From contig NZ_JADDXR010000002.1 in NCBI RefSeq assembly GCF_015330125.1, positions 3,670,685-3,734,684 of the forward strand: a stretch of DNA of 64,000 nucleotides. Direction: 5' to 3'. Of the stretch, positions 27,026-36,388 are shown one piece after another. The position numbers were made by a program, and so were the translations under genes. Source of the DNA: Zobellia nedashkovskayae. Lineage in GTDB: Bacteria; Bacteroidota; Bacteroidia; Flavobacteriales; Flavobacteriaceae. Under the pieces are notes generated by a model that had not been told where the DNA came from, did no database searches, and saw nothing but the letters and a program-made list of their open reading frames with translations. Each line of letters starts with the position of its first letter. Position 1 is the first letter of the stretch.

Positions 27026-28315
27026 ATGAATAAGATATATAATCCAAATAGGTCGGAGTGGAGTGCCGTTTTGGAGCGCCCAACACAAACCGTAGCGGAT
27101 ATAGAGCAGACCGTAGAAGCTATTTTTAGAGAGGTGCAGAACAATAGAGACGCAACCTTAAAAAAGTATACAGAAAAGTTTGATGGTGTTGTTATTGAGA
27201 ACCTTGTAGTTTCCAATAATGAAATAGAAGAGGCATCAGCTCTAGTTTCTCAAGAACTTAAAGATGCCATTCAGTTGGCAAAGAATAACATAGAAGTTTT
27301 TCATAAAGCTCAAAAGACGAGTAAGGTTTCAGTTGAAACAGCTAATGGCGTGCAATGTTGGCAAGAAAAAAGGCCTATCCAAAAGGTAGGACTTTATATT
27401 CCTGGCGGTACGGCGCCTTTGTTTTCTACTATTTTAATGCTCGCAGTACCAGCTACTATTGCCGGTTGTGAAGAGTTGGTATTATGTTCGCCTCCTAATA
27501 AAGAAGGGAAAATCAACCCAGCTATTCTTTACACGGCTCATTTATGCGGAGTTAAGAAAGTATTTAAAGTAGGTGGTATACAGGCAATTGCTTCTATGAC
27601 TTTTGGTACTGAAACCGTTCCAGCGGTTTACAAGATTTTTGGCCCAGGGAATCAATTTGTTACCGTGGCGAAACAGATAGCGACTAAATATGGTATTTCT
27701 ATTGATATGCCTGCAGGACCCAGCGAGTTATTAGTACTTGCTGATGATTCGGCCAATCCCGCTTTTGTAGCCTCGGATTTATTAAGCCAGGCGGAGCATG
27801 GTGTTGATAGTCAAGTCATTTTGGTTTCCACATCTAAAGCTATGATTGATGCAGTGGAGATAGAGGTTGAAAAACAGCTTCCGGAACTTCCAAGAAAAGA
27901 CATAGCAGAGAAAGCCATCGCCAATAGTAAGTTGATTTATGTTGCCGATGACCAAACGGCAAATGACCTTATCAATGAATATGGCCCTGAGCACTACATT
28001 GTTTGTGTAGAAAACGAGGATTTTTTTGTTACCAATATTAAGAATGCAGGTTCCGTATTTATCGGTAATTATACACCGGAAAGTGCAGGTGATTATGCTT
28101 CGGGTACAAATCATACGTTGCCTACCAACGGTTACGCCAAGCAGTATAGTGGTGTAAACCTGGATAGTTTCATGAAGAGTATGACGTTTCAAAAAATTAA
28201 TGAAACTGGTATTAAGGAAATTGGCGCTTCTATAGAACTTATGGCTGAGGCCGAGGGATTATATGCGCACAAAAATGCGGTTACCTTACGTCTTAATAGT
28301 TTAAAAAATGAATAA
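27026..28315 (+). CDS. hisD: histidinol dehydrogenase
   Basis: HisD carries out the last two oxidations, L-histidinol to L-histidine, with NAD and zinc. Recognisable segments are GLYIPGGTAPLFST (near 115), KIFGPGNQFVTVAK, DMPAGPSELLVLAD, and LLSQAEHGVDSQ, whose Gln and His contribute to the zinc site, plus TNHTLPTNGYAK near the C-terminus. The 429-residue length is normal. It overlaps hisC by 8 bp. Confidence 0.97.
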   Translation: MNKIYNPNRSEWSAVLERPTQTVADIEQTVEAIFREVQNNRDATLKKYTEKFDGVVIENLVVSNNEIEEASALVSQELKDAIQLAKNNIEVFHKAQKTSKVSVETANGVQCWQEKRPIQKVGLYIPGGTAPLFSTILMLAVPATIAGCEELVLCSPPNKEGKINPAILYTAHLCGVKKVFKVGGIQAIASMTFGTETVPAVYKIFGPGNQFVTVAKQIATKYGISIDMPAGPSELLVLADDSANPAFVASDLLSQAEHGVDSQVILVSTSKAMIDAVEIEVEKQLPELPRKDIAEKAIANSKLIYVADDQTANDLINEYGPEHYIVCVENEDFFVTNIKNAGSVFIGNYTPESAGDYASGTNHTLPTNGYAKQYSGVNLDSFMKSMTFQKINETGIKEIGASIELMAEAEGLYAHKNAVTLRLNSLKNE

Positions 28316-29357
28316 GCAATTCAACATACAAAACTTAATCAGGGAGAATGTAAAAGGATTGAGTCCGTATAGTTCTGCCCGTGATGAATACGTTTCAGAC
28401 GGTTCTGAGATGGTGTTTTTAGACGCGAATGAAAATCCGTATGAGAATGGAGTAAATCGGTATCCAGACCCACAGCAAAGAGGCTTAAAATCTGTTTTGG
28501 CGGAACAGAAAGAAATCGCTGTAGAAAACATCCTTTTAGGTAACGGTAGTGACGAAGTTTTAGATTTAATTTTCAGAACTTTTTGCGAGCCTAAAATTGA
28601 TAATATAATTTCTTTACCTCCAACTTATGGCATGTACAAAGTATTGTCCGGAATTAATACGGTAGAGAATAGGGAGGTTTTGTTAACCGAAGATTTTCAG
28701 CCAGACGTAGAAGCGATTTTAAATACGGTTGATGAACACTCAAAACTGTTGTTTTTATGCTCTCCAAATAACCCTACCGGGAATGTCTTCAGTGAGTATA
28801 TTATGATTAATTTATTGAATAAATTCAATGGATTGGTAGTTGTTGATGAAGCTTATATTGATTTTGCAGAGAGCGAAAGTTGGGTTTCTAAATTGTCCGA
28901 ATTTCCAAATTTAGTGGTGACACAAACGCTTTCCAAAGCATACGGAATGGCCGGTATTCGCTTGGGAATTTGCCTTGCTTCCAAAGAAATAATAGCAGCG
29001 CTCAATAAAATAAAGCCGCCTTATAACGTCAATGAGTTGACACAGCAAAAAGCTTTGAAAAGAGTGCTCGACTTGGAATCTGTAAAAAATGAAGTATCCG
29101 GTATATTAAATGAAAGAGAGCAATTACTTAAAGTTTTGCGTGAAGTATCATTTGTAGAGAAAATATATGCTTCTGATGCCAATTTTGTGCTGGCTAAAGT
29201 AGATGATGCCAATAAACGATATAGCCAAGTATTGGCAGAAGGCGTGGTAGTTCGTAACAGGACCACCCAACCGCTTTGCGAGAATACTTTACGTTTTACC
29301 GTGGGTACACCAGCAGAAAATAAAAAATTAATAAAAGTGCTTAACAAGCTAACCTAA
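28308..29357 (+). CDS. hisC: histidinol-phosphate aminotransferase
   Basis: HisC is a PLP fold-type I aminotransferase that makes histidinol phosphate. The PLP lysine is K210 (TLSKAYGMAGIRLG); SPNNPTGN and VVVDEAYIDFA are also typical. The 349-residue length is normal. Its start overlaps the end of hisD, showing coupling. Confidence 0.97.
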   Translation: MNKQFNIQNLIRENVKGLSPYSSARDEYVSDGSEMVFLDANENPYENGVNRYPDPQQRGLKSVLAEQKEIAVENILLGNGSDEVLDLIFRTFCEPKIDNIISLPPTYGMYKVLSGINTVENREVLLTEDFQPDVEAILNTVDEHSKLLFLCSPNNPTGNVFSEYIMINLLNKFNGLVVVDEAYIDFAESESWVSKLSEFPNLVVTQTLSKAYGMAGIRLGICLASKEIIAALNKIKPPYNVNELTQQKALKRVLDLESVKNEVSGILNEREQLLKVLREVSFVEKIYASDANFVLAKVDDANKRYSQVLAEGVVVRNRTTQPLCENTLRFTVGTPAENKKLIKVLNKLT

Positions 29358-29381
29358 ACCATAAGTTCAAGAAACCATATC

Positions 29382-30518
29382 ATGGCGAAGAAAGTTTTAT
29401 TTATAGATAGAGACGGTACGATAATTAAAGAGACTATTGACGAACAAATAGATGCGTTCGACAAGATGATTTTTTATCCAAAGGCATTCACCTTTTTAGG
29501 AAAAATCGCCAAAGAATTGGATTACGAACTGGTAATGATTACCAATCAAGACGGACTTGGTACAGATGTTTTTCCTGAGGACACATTTTGGCCGGTTCAT
29601 AATTTTATATTGAAGTCTTTTGAGAATGAAGGCGTCGTTTTTAACAAGGTTTTTCTAGACCGTACGTTTCCGCATGAAAATGCAAATACCAGAAAACCAG
29701 GTACTGGTTTGCTAACTGAATATTTTTCGGAAGACTATGATCTTAAGAATTCATTCGTAATCGGTGACCGCTTAACGGACATTGAATTAGCAAAAAATCT
29801 AGGTTCAAAAGGAATCTTCATTAATGATGATACTAACTTGGGTACAGGTGAAATCACTGTTAAACGAAATGATTTGGACTCGGTTATTGCTTTAGAAAGT
29901 AATGATTGGGAAAAGATTTACGAATTTTTGAAATTGGAGGAAAGAGCTTCAGAAACGCATAGAAAGACCAACGAAACTGATATTTACATCAATTTAAACC
30001 TTGATGGTACCGGTAAAAGTGATATCAAAACAGGATTAGCATTTTTTGACCATATGTTAGATCAATTGGCTCGTCATGGTCAAATGGATCTGGAAATTAA
30101 AGTAAATGGTGACCTAGAAGTAGATGAACATCATACGATTGAAGATACCGCAATTGCCTTGGGAGAAGTATTTCACACGGCATTAGGCTCTAAAATGGGC
30201 ATTGAGCGTTATGGTTTCTGTTTGCCAATGGATGATTGTTTAGCGCAAGTGGCTATCGATTTTGGTGGACGTAACTGGTTAGTGTGGGATGCCGAATTTA
30301 ATCGTGAGATGGTGGGTGATATGCCTACAGAAATGTTCTATCATTTCTTTAAATCTTTTACAGATGGCGCTAAAGCGAACTTAAACGTAAAGGCAGAAGG
30401 TAAAAACGAACATCACAAAATTGAGGCTATATTTAAAGCCTTTGCAAAGGCAATTAAAATGGCCGTGAAACGTGATGTAGAAAAAATGGTGTTGCCAAGT
30501 ACAAAGGGAATGCTTTAA
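29382..30518 (+). CDS. hisB: bifunctional histidinol-phosphatase / IGP dehydratase
   Basis: The N-terminal HAD phosphatase (residues 1-165) has nucleophile D9 and acid D11 ([10 protein letters not shown]) and a TNQDGLG motif. The C-terminal imidazoleglycerol-phosphate dehydratase (about 185-378) has the two metal clusters in [15 protein letters not shown] and [13 protein letters not shown]. The bifunctional form is known from enterobacteria and Bacteroidetes. The 378-residue length fits. A repeat-rich gap of 82 bp precedes hisH. Confidence 0.97.
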   Translation: MAKKVLFIDRDGTIIKETIDEQIDAFDKMIFYPKAFTFLGKIAKELDYELVMITNQDGLGTDVFPEDTFWPVHNFILKSFENEGVVFNKVFLDRTFPHENANTRKPGTGLLTEYFSEDYDLKNSFVIGDRLTDIELAKNLGSKGIFINDDTNLGTGEITVKRNDLDSVIALESNDWEKIYEFLKLEERASETHRKTNETDIYINLNLDGTGKSDIKTGLAFFDHMLDQLARHGQMDLEIKVNGDLEVDEHHTIEDTAIALGEVFHTALGSKMGIERYGFCLPMDDCLAQVAIDFGGRNWLVWDAEFNREMVGDMPTEMFYHFFKSFTDGAKANLNVKAEGKNEHHKIEAIFKAFAKAIKMAVKRDVEKMVLPSTKGML

Positions 30519-30523
30519 AATAG

Positions 30524-30595
30524 TAGTGAGTATTGAGTACAAAGTATTAAGTTTTTAATATTTGCTCTGTACTCATTACTTGATACTCAATACTA
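30524..30595. repeat. GAGTATTGAGTA-type inverted repeat between hisB and hisH
   Basis: The gap holds repeated words related to GAGTATTGAGTAC. AGTATTGAGTAC (30529-30540) pairs with GTACTCATTACT (30569-30580) with one mismatch, and a further inverted copy (GATACTCAATACT) lies at 30582-30594. The same words appear in the gap at 42303-42483, so this is a repeated intergenic element type. Confidence 0.6.
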
Positions 30596-30600
30596 AATAA

Positions 30601-31188
30601 ATGAAAATAGTAATTATAAATTACGGCGCAGGAAACATTCAAAGTATCAAATTCGCTATCAAGCGATTGGGCTATGAAGCGGTTCTGAGCAGTGATGTAG
30701 AAGAGATTCAATCTGCTGACAAGGTTATTTTTCCGGGAGTAGGTGAGGCCAGTAGCGCCATGGCTAAACTGAGAGAAAGTGGACTAGACAAGATTGTACC
30801 AAACTTAAAACAACCAGTACTAGGTATTTGTTTAGGAATGCAGCTCATGTGTCACTCTTCCGAAGAAGGAAACACAGAAGGTCTTGGTATTTTTGATGTG
30901 GACGTAGTCAAATTCAACAATAAGGTTAAAGTGCCACAAATTGGATGGAATCAGATTGCCAATCTAAAGTCGGATCTATTTAAAAATGTCAACGAAAAAG
31001 ACCATATTTATCTCGTACACAGCTTTTATGCACCTTTGTGCAAAGAAACCATAGCGGAATCTGAATACGGACTAAAATATAGCGCTGCCTTAGCGAAAGA
31101 CAATTTTTATGGCACCCAATTTCATCCTGAAAAGAGTAGTGACGTAGGAGAAAGGATTCTTGCGAACTTTTTGAATAGTATTGAGTAA
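30601..31188 (+). CDS. hisH: imidazole glycerol phosphate synthase, glutaminase subunit
   Basis: HisH releases ammonia from glutamine for HisF. It is a class I glutamine amidotransferase with nucleophile C77 (LGICLGMQLM) and the H175/E177 pair (QFHPEKS). The 195-residue length is normal. It must work with HisF, encoded 1.5 kb downstream in the same operon. A 163-bp repeat-containing gap separates it from hisA. Confidence 0.97.
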   Translation: MKIVIINYGAGNIQSIKFAIKRLGYEAVLSSDVEEIQSADKVIFPGVGEASSAMAKLRESGLDKIVPNLKQPVLGICLGMQLMCHSSEEGNTEGLGIFDVDVVKFNNKVKVPQIGWNQIANLKSDLFKNVNEKDHIYLVHSFYAPLCKETIAESEYGLKYSAALAKDNFYGTQFHPEKSSDVGERILANFLNSIE

Positions 31189-31257
31189 TGCGACTTGAGT
31201 AATGAGATATGGCTATTAGATTAGAGATTTTTATAGTTCAATTGAATTTTATAAATT

Positions 31258-31348
31258 CTACTAACTACTAACTACTAACTACTAACTACTAACTACTAAC
31301 TACTAACTACTAATTACTAACTACTAACTACTAACTACTAACTACTAA
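31258..31348 (+). repeat. 7-bp tandem repeat (CTACTAA), 13 units, before hisA
   Basis: Thirteen head-to-tail units of CTACTAA span 91 bp. The ninth unit is TTACTAA; the rest are perfect. The array ends 3 bp before the hisA ATG. Unit number could change by slippage and alter the hisA leader. It is not coding and has no CRISPR-like spacers. Confidence 0.95.
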
Positions 31349-31351
31349 TTA

Positions 31352-32113
31352 ATGAGAATAATTCCAGCAATAGATATTATAGATGGTAAATGTGTTCGCC
31401 TTTCAAAAGGGGATTATGATACCAAGAAAATATATAATGAGAATCCGTTAGAAGTTGCCAAAGAGTTTGAGTCCCATGGTATTGAATATTTGCATTTGGT
31501 AGATTTGGATGGCGCTAAAAGCAAGCATATTGTTAACCATAAAGTTTTAGAGCAAATTGCTGTTAATACTAGTTTGAAAATCGATTTTGGTGGTGGACTC
31601 AAAACGGATGATGATTTGCGCATTGCTTTTGAAAGTGGTGCTAATCAGATTACTGGAGGTAGTATTGCTGTAAAGGATAAGGTAACTTTTAGCCGTTGGA
31701 TTCAAACTTATGGTGCCGAAAAAATAATTTTAGGAGCGGATGCAAAAGATGAGAAAGTAGCCGTTTCAGGCTGGCAAGAAGAATCTAAGGAAGAACTAAT
31801 TCCTTTTATATCATCTTATCAAGAACAAGGTATTGCTTATGTAATCTGTACCGATATTTCTAAAGATGGTATGTTGGAAGGTCCATCTTTTGACTTATAT
31901 AAGAAGATTTTGGAGGAGTGTAAGGTAACTATGAGTGAAATTGGGGGGAATGTTACCCAGGGACTAAAACTAATTGCTAGTGGCGGTATCTCTACTTTTG
32001 ACGAACTTCCTAGGCTTGCGGAAATGGGTTGTGAAGGAACTATTATCGGGAAAGCTATTTATGAAAATAGAATCAGCTTAAAGCAATTAGAGGATTTTAT
32101 AATATCCATGTAA
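31352..32113 (+). CDS. hisA: ProFAR isomerase
   Basis: HisA isomerises ProFAR to PRFAR. It is a (beta/alpha)8 barrel with catalytic D8 ([14 protein letters not shown]) and a second Asp in [10 protein letters not shown] (near residue 170); phosphate loops fit DFGGGLKT and ASGGIST. The length is 253 residues. The start ATG follows the heptamer array by 3 bp, so its translation may depend on the array or on coupling from upstream. Confidence 0.96.
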   Translation: MRIIPAIDIIDGKCVRLSKGDYDTKKIYNENPLEVAKEFESHGIEYLHLVDLDGAKSKHIVNHKVLEQIAVNTSLKIDFGGGLKTDDDLRIAFESGANQITGGSIAVKDKVTFSRWIQTYGAEKIILGADAKDEKVAVSGWQEESKEELIPFISSYQEQGIAYVICTDISKDGMLEGPSFDLYKKILEECKVTMSEIGGNVTQGLKLIASGGISTFDELPRLAEMGCEGTIIGKAIYENRISLKQLEDFIISM

Positions 32114-32115
32114 TT

Positions 32116-32631
32116 ATGGAGGAGCAATTTAAAGAGGAATTTGTTCAGAACGCTTTGTATCGTATTGATGAAAGTACGCGAATGAATCGTATTTCGGTAG
32201 CGCAGCTTTCAGAAGAGGAGCTATGGAAACGTCCAAATGAATCTTTGAACAGTATAGGTAATTTAATACTGCATTTATGCGGAAATATTACCCAATATGT
32301 AATTTCTTCTTTAGGAGAAAATGAAGATAAACGAGACCGTGACTTAGAGTTTTCGGCAAAGGAAATATATAGCAAAGAAGAGTTGGTTGAAAAACTGACA
32401 GAAACTGTAGAGATTGCCAAAAGAATAATCAACGATGCTTCTGTAGAACAATTAGTTCGTAAGCGTAAAGTACAAGGTTTCTATTTTTCGGGTATTGGTG
32501 TAGTTTTGCATGCGGTAGAACATTATTCCTATCACACGGGCCAAATTGCTTTTTACACAAAACAATTGAAAAATCAAGACCTTGGTTTTTATAAGGGAAC
32601 CGATTTGAATTTAAAGAACGGTGCCAAGTAA
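32116..32631 (+). CDS. DinB-like protein within the his operon
   Basis: A 171-residue four-helix protein of the DinB superfamily. Possible metal histidines are in LILHLCGNI and in HAVEHYSYHTGQIAFYTKQL, a typical C-terminal motif. It starts 2 bp after hisA and ends 21 bp before hisF, so it is part of the operon. No histidine step is known to need it. It differs clearly from the other DinB-like protein at 6218, so the two are not a recent duplication. Confidence 0.82.
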   Translation: MEEQFKEEFVQNALYRIDESTRMNRISVAQLSEEELWKRPNESLNSIGNLILHLCGNITQYVISSLGENEDKRDRDLEFSAKEIYSKEELVEKLTETVEIAKRIINDASVEQLVRKRKVQGFYFSGIGVVLHAVEHYSYHTGQIAFYTKQLKNQDLGFYKGTDLNLKNGAK

Positions 32632-32652
32632 AGGTGCTAAAGATTAAAAAAT

Positions 32653-33408
32653 ATGTTAGCAAAACGAATAATTCCTTGTTTGGATATAAAAGACGGTAGA
32701 ACTGTAAAGGGAATAAACTTTGTCGATTTACGTGATGCAGGAGATCCGGTGGAATTAGCAGAAATTTACAGTAGAGAAGGAGCAGATGAGCTTGTTTTTC
32801 TAGATATTTCAGCTACCGAACAAAAGCGTAAAACTTTAGCGGAATTAGTATATCACGTAGCAGAAAAAGTGAACATTCCCTTTACTGTAGGAGGCGGAAT
32901 TTCTTCGGTGGAAGATGTAGATATACTTTTGCAGAATGGAGCGGATAAAGTGTCCATAAATTCATCGGCAGTAAAGAATCCGCAGTTAATAAACGACTTG
33001 GTGGCAAAATTTGGTTCGCAATGTATTGTGGTAGCTATTGATGCCAAACAGATAGATGGTGAATGGATTGTGCATTTGGTTGGCGGAAAAGTACCCACGG
33101 AACGTAAACTGTTTGAATGGGCCAAAGAAGTAGAAGAAAGAGGAGCTGGTGAAATATTGTTTACCTCAATGGATCATGACGGTACCAAAGACGGATTTGC
33201 GAACGAAGCGTTGAGCAAACTCAGCACGGAATTGAACATTCCCATAATTGCATCGGGTGGCGCAGGAAATATGCAACATTTTACGGATACCTTTGTAGAA
33301 GGAAAAGCAGATGCAGCGCTTGCAGCCAGTGTCTTTCACTTTAAGGAAATCGGCATTAAAGATTTAAAAGAAGAGTTAAAAGATAACGGAATTCCGGTAC
33401 GATTATAA
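32653..33408 (+). CDS. hisF: imidazole glycerol phosphate synthase, cyclase subunit
   Basis: HisF uses ammonia from HisH to turn PRFAR into IGP and AICAR. It is a (beta/alpha)8 barrel paralogous to HisA, with catalytic D11 ([15 protein letters not shown]) and a second Asp near residue 130 (VAIDAKQID). The motifs TVGGGISS and IASGGAGN bind phosphate. The 251-residue length is standard. Confidence 0.97.
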   Translation: MLAKRIIPCLDIKDGRTVKGINFVDLRDAGDPVELAEIYSREGADELVFLDISATEQKRKTLAELVYHVAEKVNIPFTVGGGISSVEDVDILLQNGADKVSINSSAVKNPQLINDLVAKFGSQCIVVAIDAKQIDGEWIVHLVGGKVPTERKLFEWAKEVEERGAGEILFTSMDHDGTKDGFANEALSKLSTELNIPIIASGGAGNMQHFTDTFVEGKADAALAASVFHFKEIGIKDLKEELKDNGIPVRL

Positions 33409-33443
33409 GTTTGAATTGGACTCTAAACACGAAATAAGAGATA

Positions 33444-34136
33444 ATGAAAAAAATAGGCTTAATAGGAGGCATCACTTGGCAGTCAACGCAGTTGTATTAT
33501 CAGCTTTTGAATACAAAAGTAGCGGAAATTTTAGGGGGCTCTAGTTCTTGTGAGTGTCTTATTGATTCTGTTAACTTTGCAGAGATTTCCGAAAAACAGA
33601 GCAAAGGAGATTGGGATTCCTTGCACGAGAAGATGGCGGACATTGCCTTGCGTTTACAAAATGCCGGTGCGGAAGTTATTCTCATTTGTGCGAACACCAT
33701 GCATTTGAGTGTTCCTGTAATTGAGCAGAAAATAGCTGTTCCTGTTTTGCATATTGCAGAGGTAGCAGGAGAAGCGGTAAAAGCCAAAGGATGCAAAAAA
33801 GTACTGTTATTGGGTACAAAATATACTATGGAGCTGGATTTTTATAAAGATATCCTCAAGAATCAGTTTCAAATAGAAGTACTAATACCCTCAAAAGAAG
33901 ATAGGGAAGTGGTTCATGAGGTAATTTATAAAGAACTGTCTAAGGGCATTATTACCGAAGCATCAAAAAACAAATATTTAGATATCATTAGCAAGGCCGC
34001 AAAAGAAGGCGCACAAGGTGTTATTTTAGGTTGTACCGAAATACCGTTGCTCATTCAACAAAAAGATTGCAGTATAGCGGTAATAGATACGACCATGGAA
34101 CACGCTTACGCCGCAGTTAAATTCGCACTTGCTTAA
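33444..34136 (+). CDS. aspartate/glutamate racemase family protein within the his operon
   Basis: A 230-residue racemase-fold enzyme. The two cysteines of the family's two-base mechanism are C82 (LICANTMHL) and C197 (ILGCTEIPLL). The start MKKIGLIGGITWQST is typical of the YgeA/RacX type. It lies between hisF and hisIE, 10 bp before hisIE, and so is cotranscribed. The substrate may be Asp, Glu or another amino acid. No direct role in histidine synthesis is known. Confidence 0.88.
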   Translation: MKKIGLIGGITWQSTQLYYQLLNTKVAEILGGSSSCECLIDSVNFAEISEKQSKGDWDSLHEKMADIALRLQNAGAEVILICANTMHLSVPVIEQKIAVPVLHIAEVAGEAVKAKGCKKVLLLGTKYTMELDFYKDILKNQFQIEVLIPSKEDREVVHEVIYKELSKGIITEASKNKYLDIISKAAKEGAQGVILGCTEIPLLIQQKDCSIAVIDTTMEHAYAAVKFALA

Positions 34137-34146
34137 AATAAAAATA

Positions 34147-34746
34147 ATGAAAATAGATTTCAATAAAAACGGAGACGGACTCGTACCGGCAATCATTCAA
34201 GATGCGGTAACCAAGAATGTTTTAATGCTGGGATATATGAACCAAGAGGCTTTTGATAAAACTCAAGAGACCAAAAAAGTTACTTTCTTTAGTCGTACTA
34301 AAAAACGTTTATGGACCAAAGGAGAGGAGAGTGGAAATTTTCTTGAGCTGGTAGATATCAAAAATGATTGTGATGACGATTCACTTTTAATTTTTGTAAA
34401 GCCTGTAGGGCCTACCTGTCACAAAGGAACAGATACGTGTTGGAATGAAGAAAACACTTCAAATTTTGGATTTCTATCTCAATTGGAAGAAGTTATAACA
34501 CAGCGCCGTGAAGCTTCGGATTCTAGTAAATCATATGTTGCCTCTTTATTTGAAAAGGGCATAAACAAAATAGCCCAAAAGGTAGGGGAAGAAGCTGTGG
34601 AAACGGTAATAGAGGCCATGGATGATAAGGATGACCTCTTTCTATACGAGAGTGCAGATTTACTTTTCCATTACTTAATATTACTTCAGGCAAAAGGTTT
34701 CACCTTAAAAGACATTGAAGCAGAACTAGTAAAACGACACAAATAG
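34147..34746 (+). CDS. hisI: bifunctional PR-AMP cyclohydrolase / PR-ATP pyrophosphatase
   Basis: This fused enzyme (HisIE) handles steps two and three of the pathway. The HisI half (about 1-110) has the metal region NDCDDDSLLIFVKPVGPTCH and TCWNEE, and the HisE half (about 112-199) has the acidic EEAVETVIEAMDD. I choose the ATG at 34147, since an in-frame TTG 18 bp earlier overlaps the racemase stop region. It is the last gene of the operon; its final codons form one arm of a strong terminator. Confidence 0.95.
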   Translation: MKIDFNKNGDGLVPAIIQDAVTKNVLMLGYMNQEAFDKTQETKKVTFFSRTKKRLWTKGEESGNFLELVDIKNDCDDDSLLIFVKPVGPTCHKGTDTCWNEENTSNFGFLSQLEEVITQRREASDSSKSYVASLFEKGINKIAQKVGEEAVETVIEAMDDKDDLFLYESADLLFHYLILLQAKGFTLKDIEAELVKRHK

Positions 34747-34770
34747 TCGTTTTACTAGTTTCTATTTTTT
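34724..34770 (+). terminator. terminator at the end of the his operon
   Basis: A perfect 15-bp stem (AACTAGTAAAACGAC against GTCGTTTTACTAGTT) has a 7-base loop and is followed by TCTATTTTTT. The hisIE stop codon lies at the loop/stem junction, and the stop codon of the convergent minus-strand gene lies inside the 3' arm. Confidence 0.92.
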
Positions 34771-35477
34771 AATTGTGAAGCACCTTTTAATCGTTGGTGG
34801 TTAACGATGGCACTGCCTTTGTAGTTCAGTGTACTTGCTCCAGAAGCATCAACATCAATAGATTCAGTTGCGGTAAGGAAAGCTTCGCTAGCTCCTGAAA
34901 GGTCAATATTTAGACGTTCAATTTGAAGGTCGTAATCTCTAAGGTCACTACTTCCTGAAAGGTTTGCGTGTAGGGATTTTACCTCACCGTAAATATCTGT
35001 TTTAGAAGCACCGTTCATATCTACTTCTAGAAAATTAGCAATAATTTCTCCTGTAAAATCTGATGCTCCTGAAAGTTCAATTTTTCCTTTTGTTATATCC
35101 CAAGGAGTTTCAAGTGTAATGCTTGCTGCACCAGAGAGGTCAAATTCTGAAATATCTCTAGTAGTAATAAAAGCTTTTAACGTTGGATTTCCACTAACAG
35201 TGGTAAACTTTTTAAGTTTAATTATGATTTCATTTCCTTCTCTAGCTACTACAATACGTTCTTGTAAGTTGTCATTGGCTTCTATTCGGATTTCTTCTTT
35301 GTCCTCCGAAAAGGTAATATAGACATCAAAAGCATTAGAAACTTTTAATTTGTCATAATCAGAAATTGTTAAATCTTTGGTAGTAATTTCGTCTGAGGCT
35401 CTTACATGGTCATAATCACAGGACGTTAATATTCCGCATGCCACGGCCATGGCGATAAAAATCGTTTTTGTTTTCAT
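34755..35477 (-). CDS. GIN-domain (DUF2807) lipoprotein
   Basis: A 240-residue lipoprotein. The signal peptide ends in a lipobox (CGILTSC, Cys at about 20). The rest is a beta-helix-like GIN/DUF2807 domain with recurring LSGAS-type turns (DLSGAASITLE, ELSGASDF, DMNGASKTD, NLSGSSDL, DLSGASEAF, DASGASTL). It is probably attached to the periplasmic or outer face. Function is unknown; such proteins often sit beside sigma/anti-sigma genes. It may be cotranscribed with the upstream CxxC miniprotein and barrel genes. Confidence 0.88.
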   Translation of the reverse strand: MKTKTIFIAMAVACGILTSCDYDHVRASDEITTKDLTISDYDKLKVSNAFDVYITFSEDKEEIRIEANDNLQERIVVAREGNEIIIKLKKFTTVSGNPTLKAFITTRDISEFDLSGAASITLETPWDITKGKIELSGASDFTGEIIANFLEVDMNGASKTDIYGEVKSLHANLSGSSDLRDYDLQIERLNIDLSGASEAFLTATESIDVDASGASTLNYKGSAIVNHQRLKGASQLKNRN

Positions 35478-35531
35478 TTTGATTGTTTTAAGCTCGCCCT
35501 AAGGGAAAGCAGATTGATGAATTGTGGTGTT

Positions 35532-35726
35532 TTAGACGTTTACTAAACGCTCCTGAAGCTTAACTACAGGAATCCACTGAAAGTTAATGGGTGACCATTC
35601 TTCTTTAGTTGAGGAACTACCGGTAAAATCGTTTCTAAGAAATACTTGGTTGTTTTCACTGAATACATGTTGTGTTTCTATAACATCGTGACAATGCGGA
35701 CAGATTTTTTCGTTTGTTGCTTTCAT
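35532..35726 (-). CDS. 64-residue protein with a CPHC motif
   Basis: A small cytoplasmic-looking protein with a single CxxC pair (ICPHCHDVIE, Cys 8 and 11) near the N-terminus and no signal peptide. Its ATG overlaps the stop of the beta-barrel gene by 4 bp (ATGA arrangement), which supports translation. Half of a zinc ribbon is possible, but no second Cys pair is present. I do not recognise the family. Confidence 0.6.
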   Translation of the reverse strand: MKATNEKICPHCHDVIETQHVFSENNQVFLRNDFTGSSSTKEEWSPINFQWIPVVKLQERLVNV

Positions 35727-36388
35727 TGTATGTTCTTTTTGTATCTATTACGACCCATATTAAAAATACCCACTTTAACTCCTATTCCGGCCGAAAAGCC
35801 ATTAATACGAGTAGTGCGTGTTGGGGGAAGTTCAATTCTACTAGAAAAACGATATTTAAGGCCTGCTTCTAATTGTAAGTAGCGAGAGATATTAAAAAGA
35901 GCACTTACACCAGGTTCGGCTACGAAAACAACATCAACATCATCTTCGGTGAGTTCTTCTTCGTATTCTTCATCATGAAAGTTATTTTCGATATAACCAA
36001 CAGCACCTGCTCCTAATAAAAGGGGGAATGAAAGGTTAACTCTTTTTTTGCTAAAGAAAATAGGCTCTAGATGCAGACCGCCATAAGCACCAATGAGATC
36101 CTCATTACGAGATAAGGTGTTGTTAAATAAATCTTGTTGGGAATAGAGAAAAGTACCGGCAAAGCCTACTTCAAATTGCTGATTAGCAACATAGGCTACC
36201 TTTATTCCGCCAGTGTAAGAAGGTTCTCCGTCTATTTCTCCAACTCCAAGGTCAAGACCTAAGTATACACCGTGAACTACATTTTTTCGGTCATTAAATT
36301 CTAGATATTCGTCGGTCTCATCTTGTCCAAAACTTGAAAAGGTAGCCCCTAATACTAATGCTAAAAGGCTTATTCTAAGTTGTTTCAT
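35723..36388 (-). CDS. outer-membrane beta-barrel protein
   Basis: A 221-residue protein with a signal peptide (ALVLGATFSSFGQDE) and alternating hydrophobic strands typical of an eight-stranded porin-like barrel, ending in SAGIGVKVGIFNMGRN. A loop of acidic residues (HDEEYEEELTEDD, about 140-150) would face outside. The role is unknown. It heads a small minus-strand cluster with the CxxC protein and the GIN lipoprotein. Confidence 0.8.
   Translation of the reverse strand: MKQLRISLLALVLGATFSSFGQDETDEYLEFNDRKNVVHGVYLGLDLGVGEIDGEPSYTGGIKVAYVANQQFEVGFAGTFLYSQQDLFNNTLSRNEDLIGAYGGLHLEPIFFSKKRVNLSFPLLLGAGAVGYIENNFHDEEYEEELTEDDVDVVFVAEPGVSALFNISRYLQLEAGLKYRFSSRIELPPTRTTRINGFSAGIGVKVGIFNMGRNRYKKNIQ

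Noticed and set aside
31258..31348. CRISPR-like array
   Set aside because: The units are 7 bp, directly adjoining and without spacers; no cas genes are nearby. It is a simple tandem repeat.
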